Assembly (NCBI GenBank): GCA_004299215.1
Contig: SCTD01000217.1
Coordinates: 1 to 6,538 of the forward strand
DNA length: 6,538 nt
Source: Frankiales bacterium
Lineage (GTDB): Bacteria > Actinomycetota > Actinomycetes > Mycobacteriales > SCTD01
Direction of reading: 5' to 3'
This document shows, one piece after another, positions 1-5,987 of the stretch. The notes under the pieces are model-generated. The model made no database searches and was not told the DNA's origin. It saw only the letters and a program-made list of their open reading frames with translations. The stretch's first letter is position 1. Each line of letters opens with the position of its first letter. Both the position numbers and the translations under genes were made by a program.

Positions 1-524
1 TGCTCGACTTCGCCGACTTCACCCGCTACTCCAGCCGCTCCCACGGCGAGTTCACGACGCTGGCCGAGGAGCTCCGGTCGATCGACCGCTACCTGCTGCT
101 GGAGAAGGCGCGATTCGGCGACCGGCTCCAGGTGGTGCTCCGCGTGGCGCCCGAGGTGCTGCCGGTCGCGGTGCCGTACCTCTGCCTGCAGCCGCTCGTG
201 GAGAACGCCGTCCAGCACGGGCTCGAGAAGGGCCGCGGCCGCGGGACGGTCACCGTGGTCGCCGAGGACGACGGCGCGATGTGCCGGATCACGGTCGAGG
301 ACGACGGAGCCGGCAGCGACCCCGAGCGGGTGCGCGACGCACTCGCCGGAGCCGCTCCGGAGGACCCGGACGGCCACCGCTCGATCGGTCTCGGCAACGT
401 CGACGCGCGGCTGCGCGCGGTCTACGGCGACGACCACGGGCTGGTCGTCGAGACAGCCGTGGGCGCAGGCACGAAGGTGACGGTGCGGGTGCCCAAGTTC
501 GCTGCCGGAGTGCGTGCCTCGTGA
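1..524 (+). CDS. LytS-type sensor histidine kinase, C-terminal part (5' end outside window)
   Basis: The reading frame is open from base 3 and gives 173 residues before the stop. Residues 1-75 match the end of the His_kinase (LytS/YehU) domain: an FADFTRYSSR segment, then LAEELRSIDRYLLLEKARFGDRL, then LQPLVENAVQHG, which is the N box of the ATPase domain (E67, N68, H72). The ATP-binding glycine boxes follow: EDDGAG near residues 99-104, GLGNVDARL at 129-137 and GAGTKVTV at 154-161. The phosphorylated histidine, any membrane segments and the input domain lie before the window, so the signal sensed cannot be read. In this family the kinase autophosphorylates and passes phosphate to a LytTR-type regulator. 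That partner is the next gene, overlapping by four bases (GTGA), so the pairing is secure. The start is not visible. Confidence 0.93.
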   Translation, partial: LDFADFTRYSSRSHGEFTTLAEELRSIDRYLLLEKARFGDRLQVVLRVAPEVLPVAVPYLCLQPLVENAVQHGLEKGRGRGTVTVVAEDDGAMCRITVEDDGAGSDPERVRDALAGAAPEDPDGHRSIGLGNVDARLRAVYGDDHGLVVETAVGAGTKVTVRVPKFAAGVRAS

Positions 525-1279
525 CCGCTCCCCCGCTGCGGCTGCTCGCCGTCGACGACGAGCCGCCGGCGCTCGACGAGCTGGCCTACCTGCTGCGTGC
601 CGACCCCCGCGTGGGCGAGGTGCTGACCGCGGGCGACGCCCTGACGGCACTGAAGGTGCTGGAGGGCGACACGCTCGACGGTGTCTTCCTCGACATCCGG
701 ATGCCCGGGCTGACCGGGCTCGAGCTGGCACGGGTGCTGGGTCGCTTCGCCGCTCCACCGCCGGTCGTCTTCGTCACGGCGTACGACGACGCCGCCGTCG
801 ACGCCTTCTCCCTGCGCGCGGTCGACTACCTGCTCAAGCCCGTCCGCCAGGAGCGGCTGGCGGAGGCGATCGGCCGGGTGGTGGACGCCCGCAGCGCCGC
901 CGAGGAGGCCGCGCCGGACGCCGGCACCATCGCGGTCGAGCTCGGCGGCGTCACGCGCTTCCTGCAGGTCGCCGACGTGCGCTACGTCGAGGCACACGGC
1001 GACTACGCCCGGCTGCACACGACCAGCGGCAGCCACCTGGTCCGCGTGCCCCTGGGAACGCTCGAAGAGCGCTGGGCCGCAGCGGGTTTCGTTCGGGTGC
1101 ACCGGTCGTACCTCGTGGCGACCGGCTTCGTCACCGAGCTGCGGGTCGAGCCCGGTGGTGGGCACAGCGTCCGCATCGGGAGCGGCACCGACGCCGTGCT
1201 GCTCCCGGTGAGCCGGCGACACGGCCGCGACCTCAAGGACCGGCTGGTCGGGCGTGCCCGGCGGGAGGTGGACGGATGA
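521..1279 (+). CDS. LytTR-family two-component response regulator
   Basis: This 252-residue protein is a cytoplasmic DNA-binding regulator. Residues 6-122 form a receiver domain: acidic pocket D12/D13/E14, phospho-acceptor D58 in VFLDIRMP, T86 in FVTAY, and K106 in VDYLLKP. Residues about 136-245 form a LytTR DNA-binding domain, with V-RYVEAHGDYARLHT, the GFVRVHRSYLV block (190-199) and LPVSRRHGRDLKDRL near the end. The length fits a two-domain LytTR regulator. The GTG start overlaps the kinase stop (GTGA), and GGAG lies ten bases upstream. The frame stays open further upstream, but that stretch reads as out-of-frame kinase sequence rich in arginine, so the longer version is unlikely. The product should be phosphorylated by the upstream kinase. 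LytTR proteins bind paired direct repeats and usually activate nearby genes; the obvious candidates are the transporters that follow. That target assignment is inference. Confidence 0.95.
   Translation: MTAPPLRLLAVDDEPPALDELAYLLRADPRVGEVLTAGDALTALKVLEGDTLDGVFLDIRMPGLTGLELARVLGRFAAPPPVVFVTAYDDAAVDAFSLRAVDYLLKPVRQERLAEAIGRVVDARSAAEEAAPDAGTIAVELGGVTRFLQVADVRYVEAHGDYARLHTTSGSHLVRVPLGTLEERWAAAGFVRVHRSYLVATGFVTELRVEPGGGHSVRIGSGTDAVLLPVSRRHGRDLKDRLVGRARREVDG
1264..1268 (+). promoter_or_regulatory. Ribosome-binding site for the 126-residue membrane protein
   Basis: GGAGG lies seven bases before the ATG at 1276 and inside the last codons of the response regulator. It fixes the start of the next gene at the ATGA overlap and suggests it is translated well, not merely by coupling. 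Confidence 0.75.
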
Positions 1280-1656
1280 CCGACGCCGTCCCCCCGAAGC
1301 GCGTGGTGGTGACGAGCCCGCGCACCGCTGCCGCACGCCGCCCGCCCGGCCGCTCCGCGCTGCGCGCGCTGGACGAGCAGGACCGTGTCGGTGAGCTGCT
1401 CGTCCGGTCGCTCGTTCGGGTCCAGCTGCTGCTCGCGCTGAAGCTGCTCACCGTCCTCGCCGTCCTGCTCGGCGGGCTGCCGCTGCTGTTCGCACTCGCC
1501 CCTGGCACCCGCGACGTCGTGGTGCTCGGGCTGCCGCTGCCGTGGCTGGTCCTCGGCGTGCTGGTCTACCCCGCCCTCGTCCTCGGCGGCCTGGTGCACC
1601 TGCGCCTGGCCGAGCGGAACGAGCGCGACTTCACCGAGCTGGTCGAGCGGTCGTGA
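1276..1656 (+). CDS. Small two-TM membrane protein, probable partner of the downstream SSS transporter
   Basis: This 126-residue protein has a basic N-terminus (about 1-30), a conserved-looking amphipathic stretch, ALDEQDRVGELLVRSLVRVQ (31-50), two hydrophobic segments (about 50-74 and 81-108) and a short polar tail, HLRLAERNERDFTELVERS. Two membrane segments followed by a charged tail is the shape of DUF485 and DUF4212 proteins. Those small proteins are found next to sodium:solute symporters, and DUF4212 is annotated as a symporter small subunit. The sequence lacks the DUF485 signature seen in the gene at 3499, so it is a separate family or a distant relative. It overlaps the regulator (ATGA) and the transporter (GTGA), so it is almost certainly made together with the transporter. 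A role in folding, stability or gating of that transporter is inference. Confidence 0.85.
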   Translation: MTDAVPPKRVVVTSPRTAAARRPPGRSALRALDEQDRVGELLVRSLVRVQLLLALKLLTVLAVLLGGLPLLFALAPGTRDVVVLGLPLPWLVLGVLVYPALVLGGLVHLRLAERNERDFTELVERS

Positions 1657-3425
1657 CGCTGGTCGCGGTGGCGCTGGTCGTTGTCGCCACCGTCGGCATC
1701 GGGGCCTACGGGCTGCGGATGGCCCGCACGACCAGCGACTTCCTCGTCGCCTCGCGCTCGGTGTCGCCGCTGTGGAACGCCTCTGCCATCGGCGGCGAGT
1801 ACCTCTCCGCGGCGTCCTTCCTCGGGGTCGCGGGTCTGGTGATGGCGTACGGCGCCGACGCCCTCTGGTACCCGGTCGGGTTCGTGGCCGGCTACTTCGT
1901 GCTGCTCCTCCTCGTGGCCGCACCGCTGCGGCGGTCCGGGGCGTACACGGTGCCCGACTTCGCGGAGGTGCGGCTCGGCTCGCTGCGGCTGCGCCGGCTG
2001 TCCGCGCTGACGGTCGTGGCGATCGGCCTGCTCTACCTCGTTCCGCAGCTGCACGGGGCGGGCCTGGCGCTGCGCGCCACGACCGGGGCACCGACCCAGG
2101 TGGGCGCCGTCCTCGTCGCGGTCGTCGTGACGGTGAACGTCGCCGGCGGCGGCATGCGCAGCGCGACCTTCGTGCAGGCGTTCCAGTACTGGCTCAAGGT
2201 GACGGCGCTCGCGGTCCCCGCGGTGTTCCTGGTCGTGGCCTGGAGCGGTGACGGCCGGCCCGCCGTGAACGAGCCTGTGCCGCCGACGTTCTCGCAGCGC
2301 ACGACGGTCGAGGTCGACACGACGGTGCGCGTGGTGGTGACCGATCCCGTGTCGGTCACCGTCGACGGCAGGTCACGGCTGCTCGACCCCGGCGAGCACG
2401 TCCTCGACGAGGGCAGCACGGTCGTCTTCCCGGCCGGCTCGGTCGTGCCGCACGTCGACGGCCTCGAGCCCGCCACCGGACGCGCGTGGGCGCTGCCGCT
2501 GTCGGGCGCCGGCGGGACCGATCACCCGCTCTACGCGACGTACGCCCTGGTGCTCGCGACGTTCCTCGGCACCATGGGGCTGCCGCACGTGCTGGTCCGC
2601 TTCTACACGAACCCGGACGGGCGGGCGGCGCGCCGCACCACCCTGCTCGTGCTGGTGCTGCTGGGCGCGTTCTACCTGCTGCCCGCGGTCTACGGAGCCC
2701 TCGGCCGGCTCTACGCCCCGGAGCTGCTGATGACGGGCCGCACGGACGCCGTCGTCCTCGCCCTGCCGGTTGCCGCCCTCGGCGGGACGGCCGGTGACCT
2801 GCTCCAGTCCCTTCTGGTGGCAGGCGCTTTCGCGGCCTTCCTGTCGACCAGCTCCGGCCTGGTGGTGACCACTGCCGGGGTGCTGGCGCAGGACGTGCTG
2901 CCCGGAGGCGGAGCGGTCGGGCGGCTGCGCGGGTCGGTGCGCGGCTTCCAGCTCGCCGCGGTGGGGACGGGGGCGGTCGCCCTCCTGCTGGCACTGGCTG
3001 CCACCACGCTGCCGCTCACCCAGGTGGTCGGTCTGGCCTTCGCCGTGGCGGCCTCGACGTTCTGCCCCCTGCTGGTGCTCGGGATCTGGTGGCGCGGGCT
3101 CACCGCCACTGGTGCCGCCACCGGCCTGCTCGTCGGTGGCGGCCTGTCCGCCTCCGCGGTCGGCGCCACCCTCAGCGGCGCCGGGGGCGACGGCTGGACC
3201 GGGGCGCTGCTGGCACAGCCGGCGGCGTGGACGGTGCCGATCGCCTTCGCCGCGATGGTCGTCGGCTCGCTGCTGACGCGCGACACCGTGCCCGCCGACG
3301 TGGGTCGCACCATGCTCGCGATGCACGCACCGGACGACCTCGGGCTGCCCGGCAGACCCGACCGCTCGTCGTCAGGATCGACCGCTCGGCGCAGGCAGCC
3401 CCTCGTCAGGCGCAACCGCGGCTGA
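1653..3425 (+). CDS. Sodium:solute symporter (SSS) family transporter with extracellular insertion
   Basis: This 590-residue membrane protein has about 13 hydrophobic segments, as in PutP/ActP-type SSS carriers. Family blocks are clear: GGEYLSAASFLGVAG (47-61), GGGMRSATFVQAFQYW (165-180), GTMGLPHVLVRFYTNPDGRAARRT (306-329), AAFLSTSSGL (394-403) and AQDVLPGG (412-419). Residues A395, S398 and T399 fall where PutP has its sodium-site A337, S340 and T341, so sodium coupling is likely. Segments 6 and 7 are separated by about 90 residues (200-290), far longer than in the second symporter; this part is rich in V, T and D and looks beta-stranded. The C-terminal tail (543-590) is basic and probably cytoplasmic. 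The GTG start overlaps the previous stop with no clear ribosome-binding site, which suggests translational coupling. The upstream frame extension reads as out-of-frame sequence. The general resemblance to ActP suggests a carboxylate substrate, but the substrate is not proven by sequence. Confidence 0.93.
   Translation: MTLVAVALVVVATVGIGAYGLRMARTTSDFLVASRSVSPLWNASAIGGEYLSAASFLGVAGLVMAYGADALWYPVGFVAGYFVLLLLVAAPLRRSGAYTVPDFAEVRLGSLRLRRLSALTVVAIGLLYLVPQLHGAGLALRATTGAPTQVGAVLVAVVVTVNVAGGGMRSATFVQAFQYWLKVTALAVPAVFLVVAWSGDGRPAVNEPVPPTFSQRTTVEVDTTVRVVVTDPVSVTVDGRSRLLDPGEHVLDEGSTVVFPAGSVVPHVDGLEPATGRAWALPLSGAGGTDHPLYATYALVLATFLGTMGLPHVLVRFYTNPDGRAARRTTLLVLVLLGAFYLLPAVYGALGRLYAPELLMTGRTDAVVLALPVAALGGTAGDLLQSLLVAGAFAAFLSTSSGLVVTTAGVLAQDVLPGGGAVGRLRGSVRGFQLAAVGTGAVALLLALAATTLPLTQVVGLAFAVAASTFCPLLVLGIWWRGLTATGAATGLLVGGGLSASAVGATLSGAGGDGWTGALLAQPAAWTVPIAFAAMVVGSLLTRDTVPADVGRTMLAMHAPDDLGLPGRPDRSSSGSTARRRQPLVRRNRG
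3361..3388. repeat. Direct repeat ACCGCTCG with 20-base period, possible LytTR site
   Basis: ACCGCTCG occurs at 3361-3368 and again at 3381-3388. With the preceding CG, the copies share ten bases. They lie in the last codons of the first transporter but in different reading frames, so the repeat is not a protein repeat. LytTR regulators bind paired direct repeats about two helical turns apart, and from memory the E. coli BtsR (YehT) motif is close to ACC(G/A)CT(C/T)A with a 13-base spacer. The pair sits 111-138 bases before the DUF485 start codon. The same octamer also occurs singly at 376 and 6484, and in reverse near 1644, so chance is quite possible in DNA of this composition. Confidence 0.3.
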
Positions 3426-3458
3426 GATCCCTTGTGCGTCGCGGTCGCCGGCCTCAGC

Positions 3459-3472
3459 GTGACCCGGGTCAC
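3459..3472. promoter_or_regulatory. Perfect palindrome, candidate CRP/GlxR-type operator
   Basis: GTGACCCGGGTCAC is a perfect 14-bp palindrome in the only gap between the two transporter operons, 26 bases before the DUF485 start. It has the GTGA-N6-TCAC layout of CRP-family sites (E. coli CRP TGTGA-N6-TCACA; the actinobacterial GlxR/Crp sites are similar). GlxR is known to act on acetate metabolism in corynebacteria, which suits a site in front of an acetate symporter. A weak -35/-10 pair (TTGTGC at 3432 and CAGCGT at 3455, 17 bases apart) would overlap it, but that promoter guess is poor. Other palindrome-binding regulators such as GntR or TetR types are possible. Confidence 0.5.
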
Positions 3473-3488
3473 AGCCAGCCGGACGCCC

Positions 3489-3494
3489 AGGAGG
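3489..3494 (+). promoter_or_regulatory. Ribosome-binding site of the DUF485 gene
   Basis: AGGAGG lies four bases before the GTG at 3499. The spacing is short, but the match is full and no competing start has a better one, so it decides the GTG start and suggests strong initiation for the DUF485-actP pair. Confidence 0.8.
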
Positions 3495-3498
3495 ACGC

Positions 3499-3861
3499 GT
3501 GAGCACAGCGGAGCACGACAGGGGGCACCCGACGACGTACACGCCGGTCGAGGCGAGCTACATCGCGGTGCAGGAGAGCCCCGAGTTCCAGGACCTGCGC
3601 CGCCGCTACCGGAGCTGGGTGCTGCCGGTCGCAGCCGCCTCGCTCGTCTGGTACTTCGGCTACGTCGCCCTCGCGGCGTACGCCACCGGGTTCATGTCCG
3701 AGAAGCTGGTCGGCAACATCAACGTCGGGCTGGTCCTCGGCCTGCTGCAGTTCGTGTCGACCTTCGCCGTGACGGCGCTCTACGTCCGGCACGCCGACCG
3801 GGTGCTCGACCCCGCGTCGCAGAAGCTGCGCGAGCAGTTCGAGGCGGGTGAGCGCGCATGA
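3499..3861 (+). CDS. DUF485 family small membrane protein
   Basis: This 120-residue protein has the DUF485 hallmarks: YIAVQESPEFQDLRRRYRSWVLP (21-43), a first membrane segment at about 40-64 with LVWYFGYVALAAYA, then VGNINVGLVLGLLQFVSTF (71-89) opening the second segment at about 72-96, and a charged tail, LDPASQKLREQFEAGERA. DUF485 genes (such as E. coli yjcH) typically lie immediately before actP-type symporters. Here the stop overlaps the actP start as ATGA. The protein sits in the cytoplasmic membrane; its exact job is not settled, and an accessory role to the symporter is the usual inference. The GTG start is supported by a full AGGAGG. The palindrome just upstream suggests transcription control separate from the preceding operon, although read-through from it is possible because no clear terminator is seen in the gap. 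Confidence 0.95.
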   Translation: MSTAEHDRGHPTTYTPVEASYIAVQESPEFQDLRRRYRSWVLPVAAASLVWYFGYVALAAYATGFMSEKLVGNINVGLVLGLLQFVSTFAVTALYVRHADRVLDPASQKLREQFEAGERA

Positions 3862-5459
3862 CGACCCTGCTCGCCGTGGAGTCCGCGGCCGTCGGCAGCC
3901 CGGCGCTCAACCTCGCCATCTTCGGCGCGTTCGTCGCCGTGACGATGGCGCTGGTGCTGCGCGCCAGCAAGACCAACAAGAGCGCCGCCGACATGTACAC
4001 CGGCGGCGCGGCCTTCTCCGGCCGGCAGAACGGCGTCGCCATCTCGGGTGACTACCTGTCTGCCGCGTCCTTCCTCGGCATCGCCGGCGCCATCGCGCTG
4101 ACCGGCTACGACGGCTTCCTCTACTCGATCGGCTTCCTCGTCGCGTGGCTCGTCGCGCTGCTGCTGGTCGCGGAGCTGCTCCGCAACACCGGCCGCTTCA
4201 CGATGGCCGACGTGCTCGCCTTCCGGATGCGCGAGCGGCCGGTCCGCACCGCGGCCGCGACCTCCACCCTGGTCGTGTCGTTCTTCTACCTGCTCGCCCA
4301 GATGGCCGGCGCCGGCGGGCTCGTCGCCCTGCTGCTCAACATCAACGGCCGCGGCGGGCAGAGCGTCGTCATCGCGCTGGTCGGCGTGCTGATGATCGCG
4401 TACGTCCTCATCGGCGGCATGAAGGGCACGACGTACGTCCAGATCATCAAGGCGGTGCTCCTGATCTCGGGCGCGGCGCTGATGAGCTTCTGGGTGCTCA
4501 CCCGCTTCGGGTTCAACTTCTCCGAGATGCTCGGCAAGGGCGCCGAGGCCGGTGCCGCACTGGAGCCCGGCAAGAAGTACGGGCTCGACGGCATCACCCG
4601 GCTGGACTTCATCTCGCTGTCGATGGCCCTGGTGCTCGGCACCGCCGGCCTGCCGCACATCCTGATGCGCTTCTACACCGTGCCGACCGCCCGCGAGGCG
4701 CGCCGCTCGGTGGTCTGGGCGATCGGCCTGATCGGGCTCTTCTACCTCTTCACGCTGACCCTCGGCTACGGCGCCGCGGCGCTCGTCGGAGCCGAGCGCA
4801 TCACGGCGGCCCCCGGCGCGGCCAACTCCGCGGCACCCCTGCTCGCCTACGAGCTCGGCGGGACGCTGCTGCTCGGCATCATCTCGGCCGTCGCCTTCGC
4901 GACGATCCTCGCCGTGGTCGCCGGGCTGACGATCACGGCGTCGGCGTCGTTCGCCCACGACATCTACGCCCAGGTCATCAAGCGCGGCAACGCCCCCGAG
5001 GGCGCCGAGGTGCGGGTCGCCCGCATCGCGGCCGTCGTGGTGGGCGCCGTCGCCATCGCCGGCGGCATCGCGGCGAACGGGCAGAACATCGCGTTCCTGG
5101 TGGCGCTGGCGTTCGCGGTCGCGGCGTCGGCGAACCTGCCGACCATCCTTTACTCGCTGTTCTGGAAGCGGTTCAACACCCGCGGCTGCCTGTGGAGCAT
5201 CTACGGCGGACTCGCCATCACCATCACGCTGATCGCCTTCTCGCCGGCGGTCTCCGGCAGTCCGACGGCGATGTTCCCCGACAGCGACTGGTCGTGGTTC
5301 CCGCTGGCCAACCCGGGGCTCATCTCGATCCCCGCGTCGTTCCTGCTCGGCTGGCTGGGCGCGGTGACCAGCAAGGAGTACAACCCCGCGAAGTACGCCG
5401 AGATGGAGGTCCGCTCCCTCACCGGCGCGGGCGCCGTCAAGACGGTGGTGCACCACTAG
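3858..5459 (+). CDS. actP: ActP/MctC-type cation:acetate (monocarboxylate) symporter
   Basis: This 533-residue SSS-family carrier has about 13 membrane segments and takes up acetate and probably other short monocarboxylates (propionate, pyruvate) across the cytoplasmic membrane. Diagnostic blocks of the ActP group are visible: SGDYLSAASFLGIAGAIALTGYDGFLYSIGFLVAW (63-97), LIGGMKGTTYVQIIKAVLL (184-202), GTAGLPHILMRFYTVPTAREARRS (261-284), VAFATILAVVAGLTITASASFAHDIY (345-370) and AFAVAASANLPTILYSLFWKRFNTRG (418-443). At the positions of the sodium-site Ser/Thr of PutP, this protein has A352 and V353, as ActP proteins do. Length is normal for the family. It overlaps DUF485 by ATGA and has only a weak GGGTGAG before the ATG, so translation is probably coupled. 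In corynebacteria the equivalent is MctC. The substrate is inferred from the family. Confidence 0.95.
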   Translation: MTTLLAVESAAVGSPALNLAIFGAFVAVTMALVLRASKTNKSAADMYTGGAAFSGRQNGVAISGDYLSAASFLGIAGAIALTGYDGFLYSIGFLVAWLVALLLVAELLRNTGRFTMADVLAFRMRERPVRTAAATSTLVVSFFYLLAQMAGAGGLVALLLNINGRGGQSVVIALVGVLMIAYVLIGGMKGTTYVQIIKAVLLISGAALMSFWVLTRFGFNFSEMLGKGAEAGAALEPGKKYGLDGITRLDFISLSMALVLGTAGLPHILMRFYTVPTAREARRSVVWAIGLIGLFYLFTLTLGYGAAALVGAERITAAPGAANSAAPLLAYELGGTLLLGIISAVAFATILAVVAGLTITASASFAHDIYAQVIKRGNAPEGAEVRVARIAAVVVGAVAIAGGIAANGQNIAFLVALAFAVAASANLPTILYSLFWKRFNTRGCLWSIYGGLAITITLIAFSPAVSGSPTAMFPDSDWSWFPLANPGLISIPASFLLGWLGAVTSKEYNPAKYAEMEVRSLTGAGAVKTVVHH

Positions 5460-5474
5460 CCCGCTCCCCCGGTC

Positions 5475-5513
5475 CCGGCGCCGGTCACCTCTCCGCGAGG
5501 TGGCCGGCGCCGG
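5475..5513. terminator. Strong hairpin between convergent genes, probable bidirectional terminator
   Basis: CCGGCGCCGGTCACCTC (5475-5491) pairs with GAGGTGGCCGGCGCCGG (5497-5513) around the loop TCCGC. All 17 positions pair, with a single G-U (when read from the plus strand). No T-run follows on either strand, as is common for terminators in high-GC actinobacteria. It begins 15 bases after the actP stop and ends three bases from the stop of the converging DUF4870 gene, so it can serve both. Confidence 0.85.
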
Positions 5514-5516
5514 TCG

Positions 5517-5912
5517 TCAGCGGAGCAGGCGCAGCGTCCAGGGGTAGCGGTGCCAGGCCCCGCGGGACGCCGCGCGGGAGGCGCGCACCGACAGCGCGAG
5601 GGCGCCCCCGACGACCAGCGGCAGCAGCAGCAGGCCCACGAGGACGACGGCCAGCAGCGAGCAGGCCAGCACCGCGAGCACGACGGTGATCTGGAAGTTG
5701 AGCGCCTCCTGCGCCTGGTGCAGGACGTACGGCGACCGCTCCCCGACGGCCAGCACGACCGCCAGGGGGAGCACGACCGGCAGCACGATCAGGTGGCTGA
5801 GCAGGCCCCAGGCCCGGTCGGACGGGGTGCCGTGACCCGGCGGCGGCTCGGCGGTGAACGCCCACTCCGCCGGCCACTGCAGCGGTCGGTCGAACGGCAG
5901 CGGGTCCGGCAC
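5517..5912 (-). CDS. DUF4870 family membrane protein
   Basis: This 131-residue protein has a polar N-terminus (1-32), then DRAWGLLSHLIVLPVVLPLAVVLAVGERSPYVLHQAQEALNFQITVVLAVLA. The W-LLSHL block, the SPYV-HQAQEALNFQIT block (60-76) and the closing G-WHRYPWTLRLLR are typical of DUF4870 (Tic20-like) proteins. Three hydrophobic segments are seen at about 36-56, 72-93 and 92-108, the last two nearly continuous. The function of the family is not known. It starts with GTG, five bases after a full AGGAGGT. It converges on the actP operon and shares the hairpin at 5475-5513. No functional link with the transporters can be read from the sequence. Confidence 0.88.
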   Translation of the reverse strand: MPDPLPFDRPLQWPAEWAFTAEPPPGHGTPSDRAWGLLSHLIVLPVVLPLAVVLAVGERSPYVLHQAQEALNFQITVVLAVLACSLLAVVLVGLLLLPLVVGGALALSVRASRAASRGAWHRYPWTLRLLR

Positions 5913-5917
5913 GGCGC

Positions 5918-5924
5918 ACCTCCT
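5918..5924 (-). promoter_or_regulatory. Ribosome-binding site of the DUF4870 gene
   Basis: Read on the minus strand, AGGAGGT ends five bases before the GTG at 5912. It fixes that start codon and argues against a longer protein. Confidence 0.8.
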
Positions 5925-5969
5925 GGACAGGGCCTCTCCCGAGCGTGCTCGTCACGAGAGCGCCTGTCC
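5925..5969. repeat. Imperfect inverted repeat between two minus-strand genes
   Basis: GGACAGG-GC-CTCTC (5925-5938) faces GAGAG-CG-CCTGTCC (5956-5969): twelve paired positions interrupted by a 2x2 mismatch, with a 17-base loop. The loop region holds a smaller dyad, CGAGC-GT-GCTCG (5940-5951). The repeat abuts the ribosome-binding site of the DUF4870 gene and fills most of the 75-base gap. It could be a terminator for the gene at 5988-6485, a leader hairpin, or a protein-binding site; the sequence does not decide. Confidence 0.5.
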
Positions 5970-5987
5970 ATGAGCCGATCCCGCCCG

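Noticed and set aside
422..1336. Minus-strand open frame opposite the response regulator
   Set aside because: It covers a clear receiver plus LytTR gene; its own translation has no recognisable motif and follows from strong GC bias at third positions.
1542..1652. Upstream ATG extension of the first symporter
   Set aside because: The added residues are an R/P/G/A-rich out-of-frame reading of the 126-residue gene. The GTG at 1653 gives a normal first membrane segment and the same overlap style as the other junctions.
2336..2360. Perfect 9-bp inverted repeat (GGTGACCGA, 7-base loop, TCGGTCACC) inside the first symporter
   Set aside because: About one such repeat is expected by chance in a GC-rich window this long, and it is explained by the codons of a VVTDPVSVTV stretch; no promoter context.
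3432..3460. Possible promoter TTGTGC-N17-CAGCGT before DUF485
   Set aside because: The matches to the -35 and -10 consensus are poor, and high-GC promoters cannot be called with confidence from one sequence; it is mentioned only within the palindrome entry.
3780..5456. Long minus-strand open frame (558 codons) opposite the acetate symporter
   Set aside because: The translation is a low-complexity mix of R, G, E, H, Q and D with no domain, typical of the antisense of a GC-rich gene; the plus strand carries an unmistakable ActP protein.
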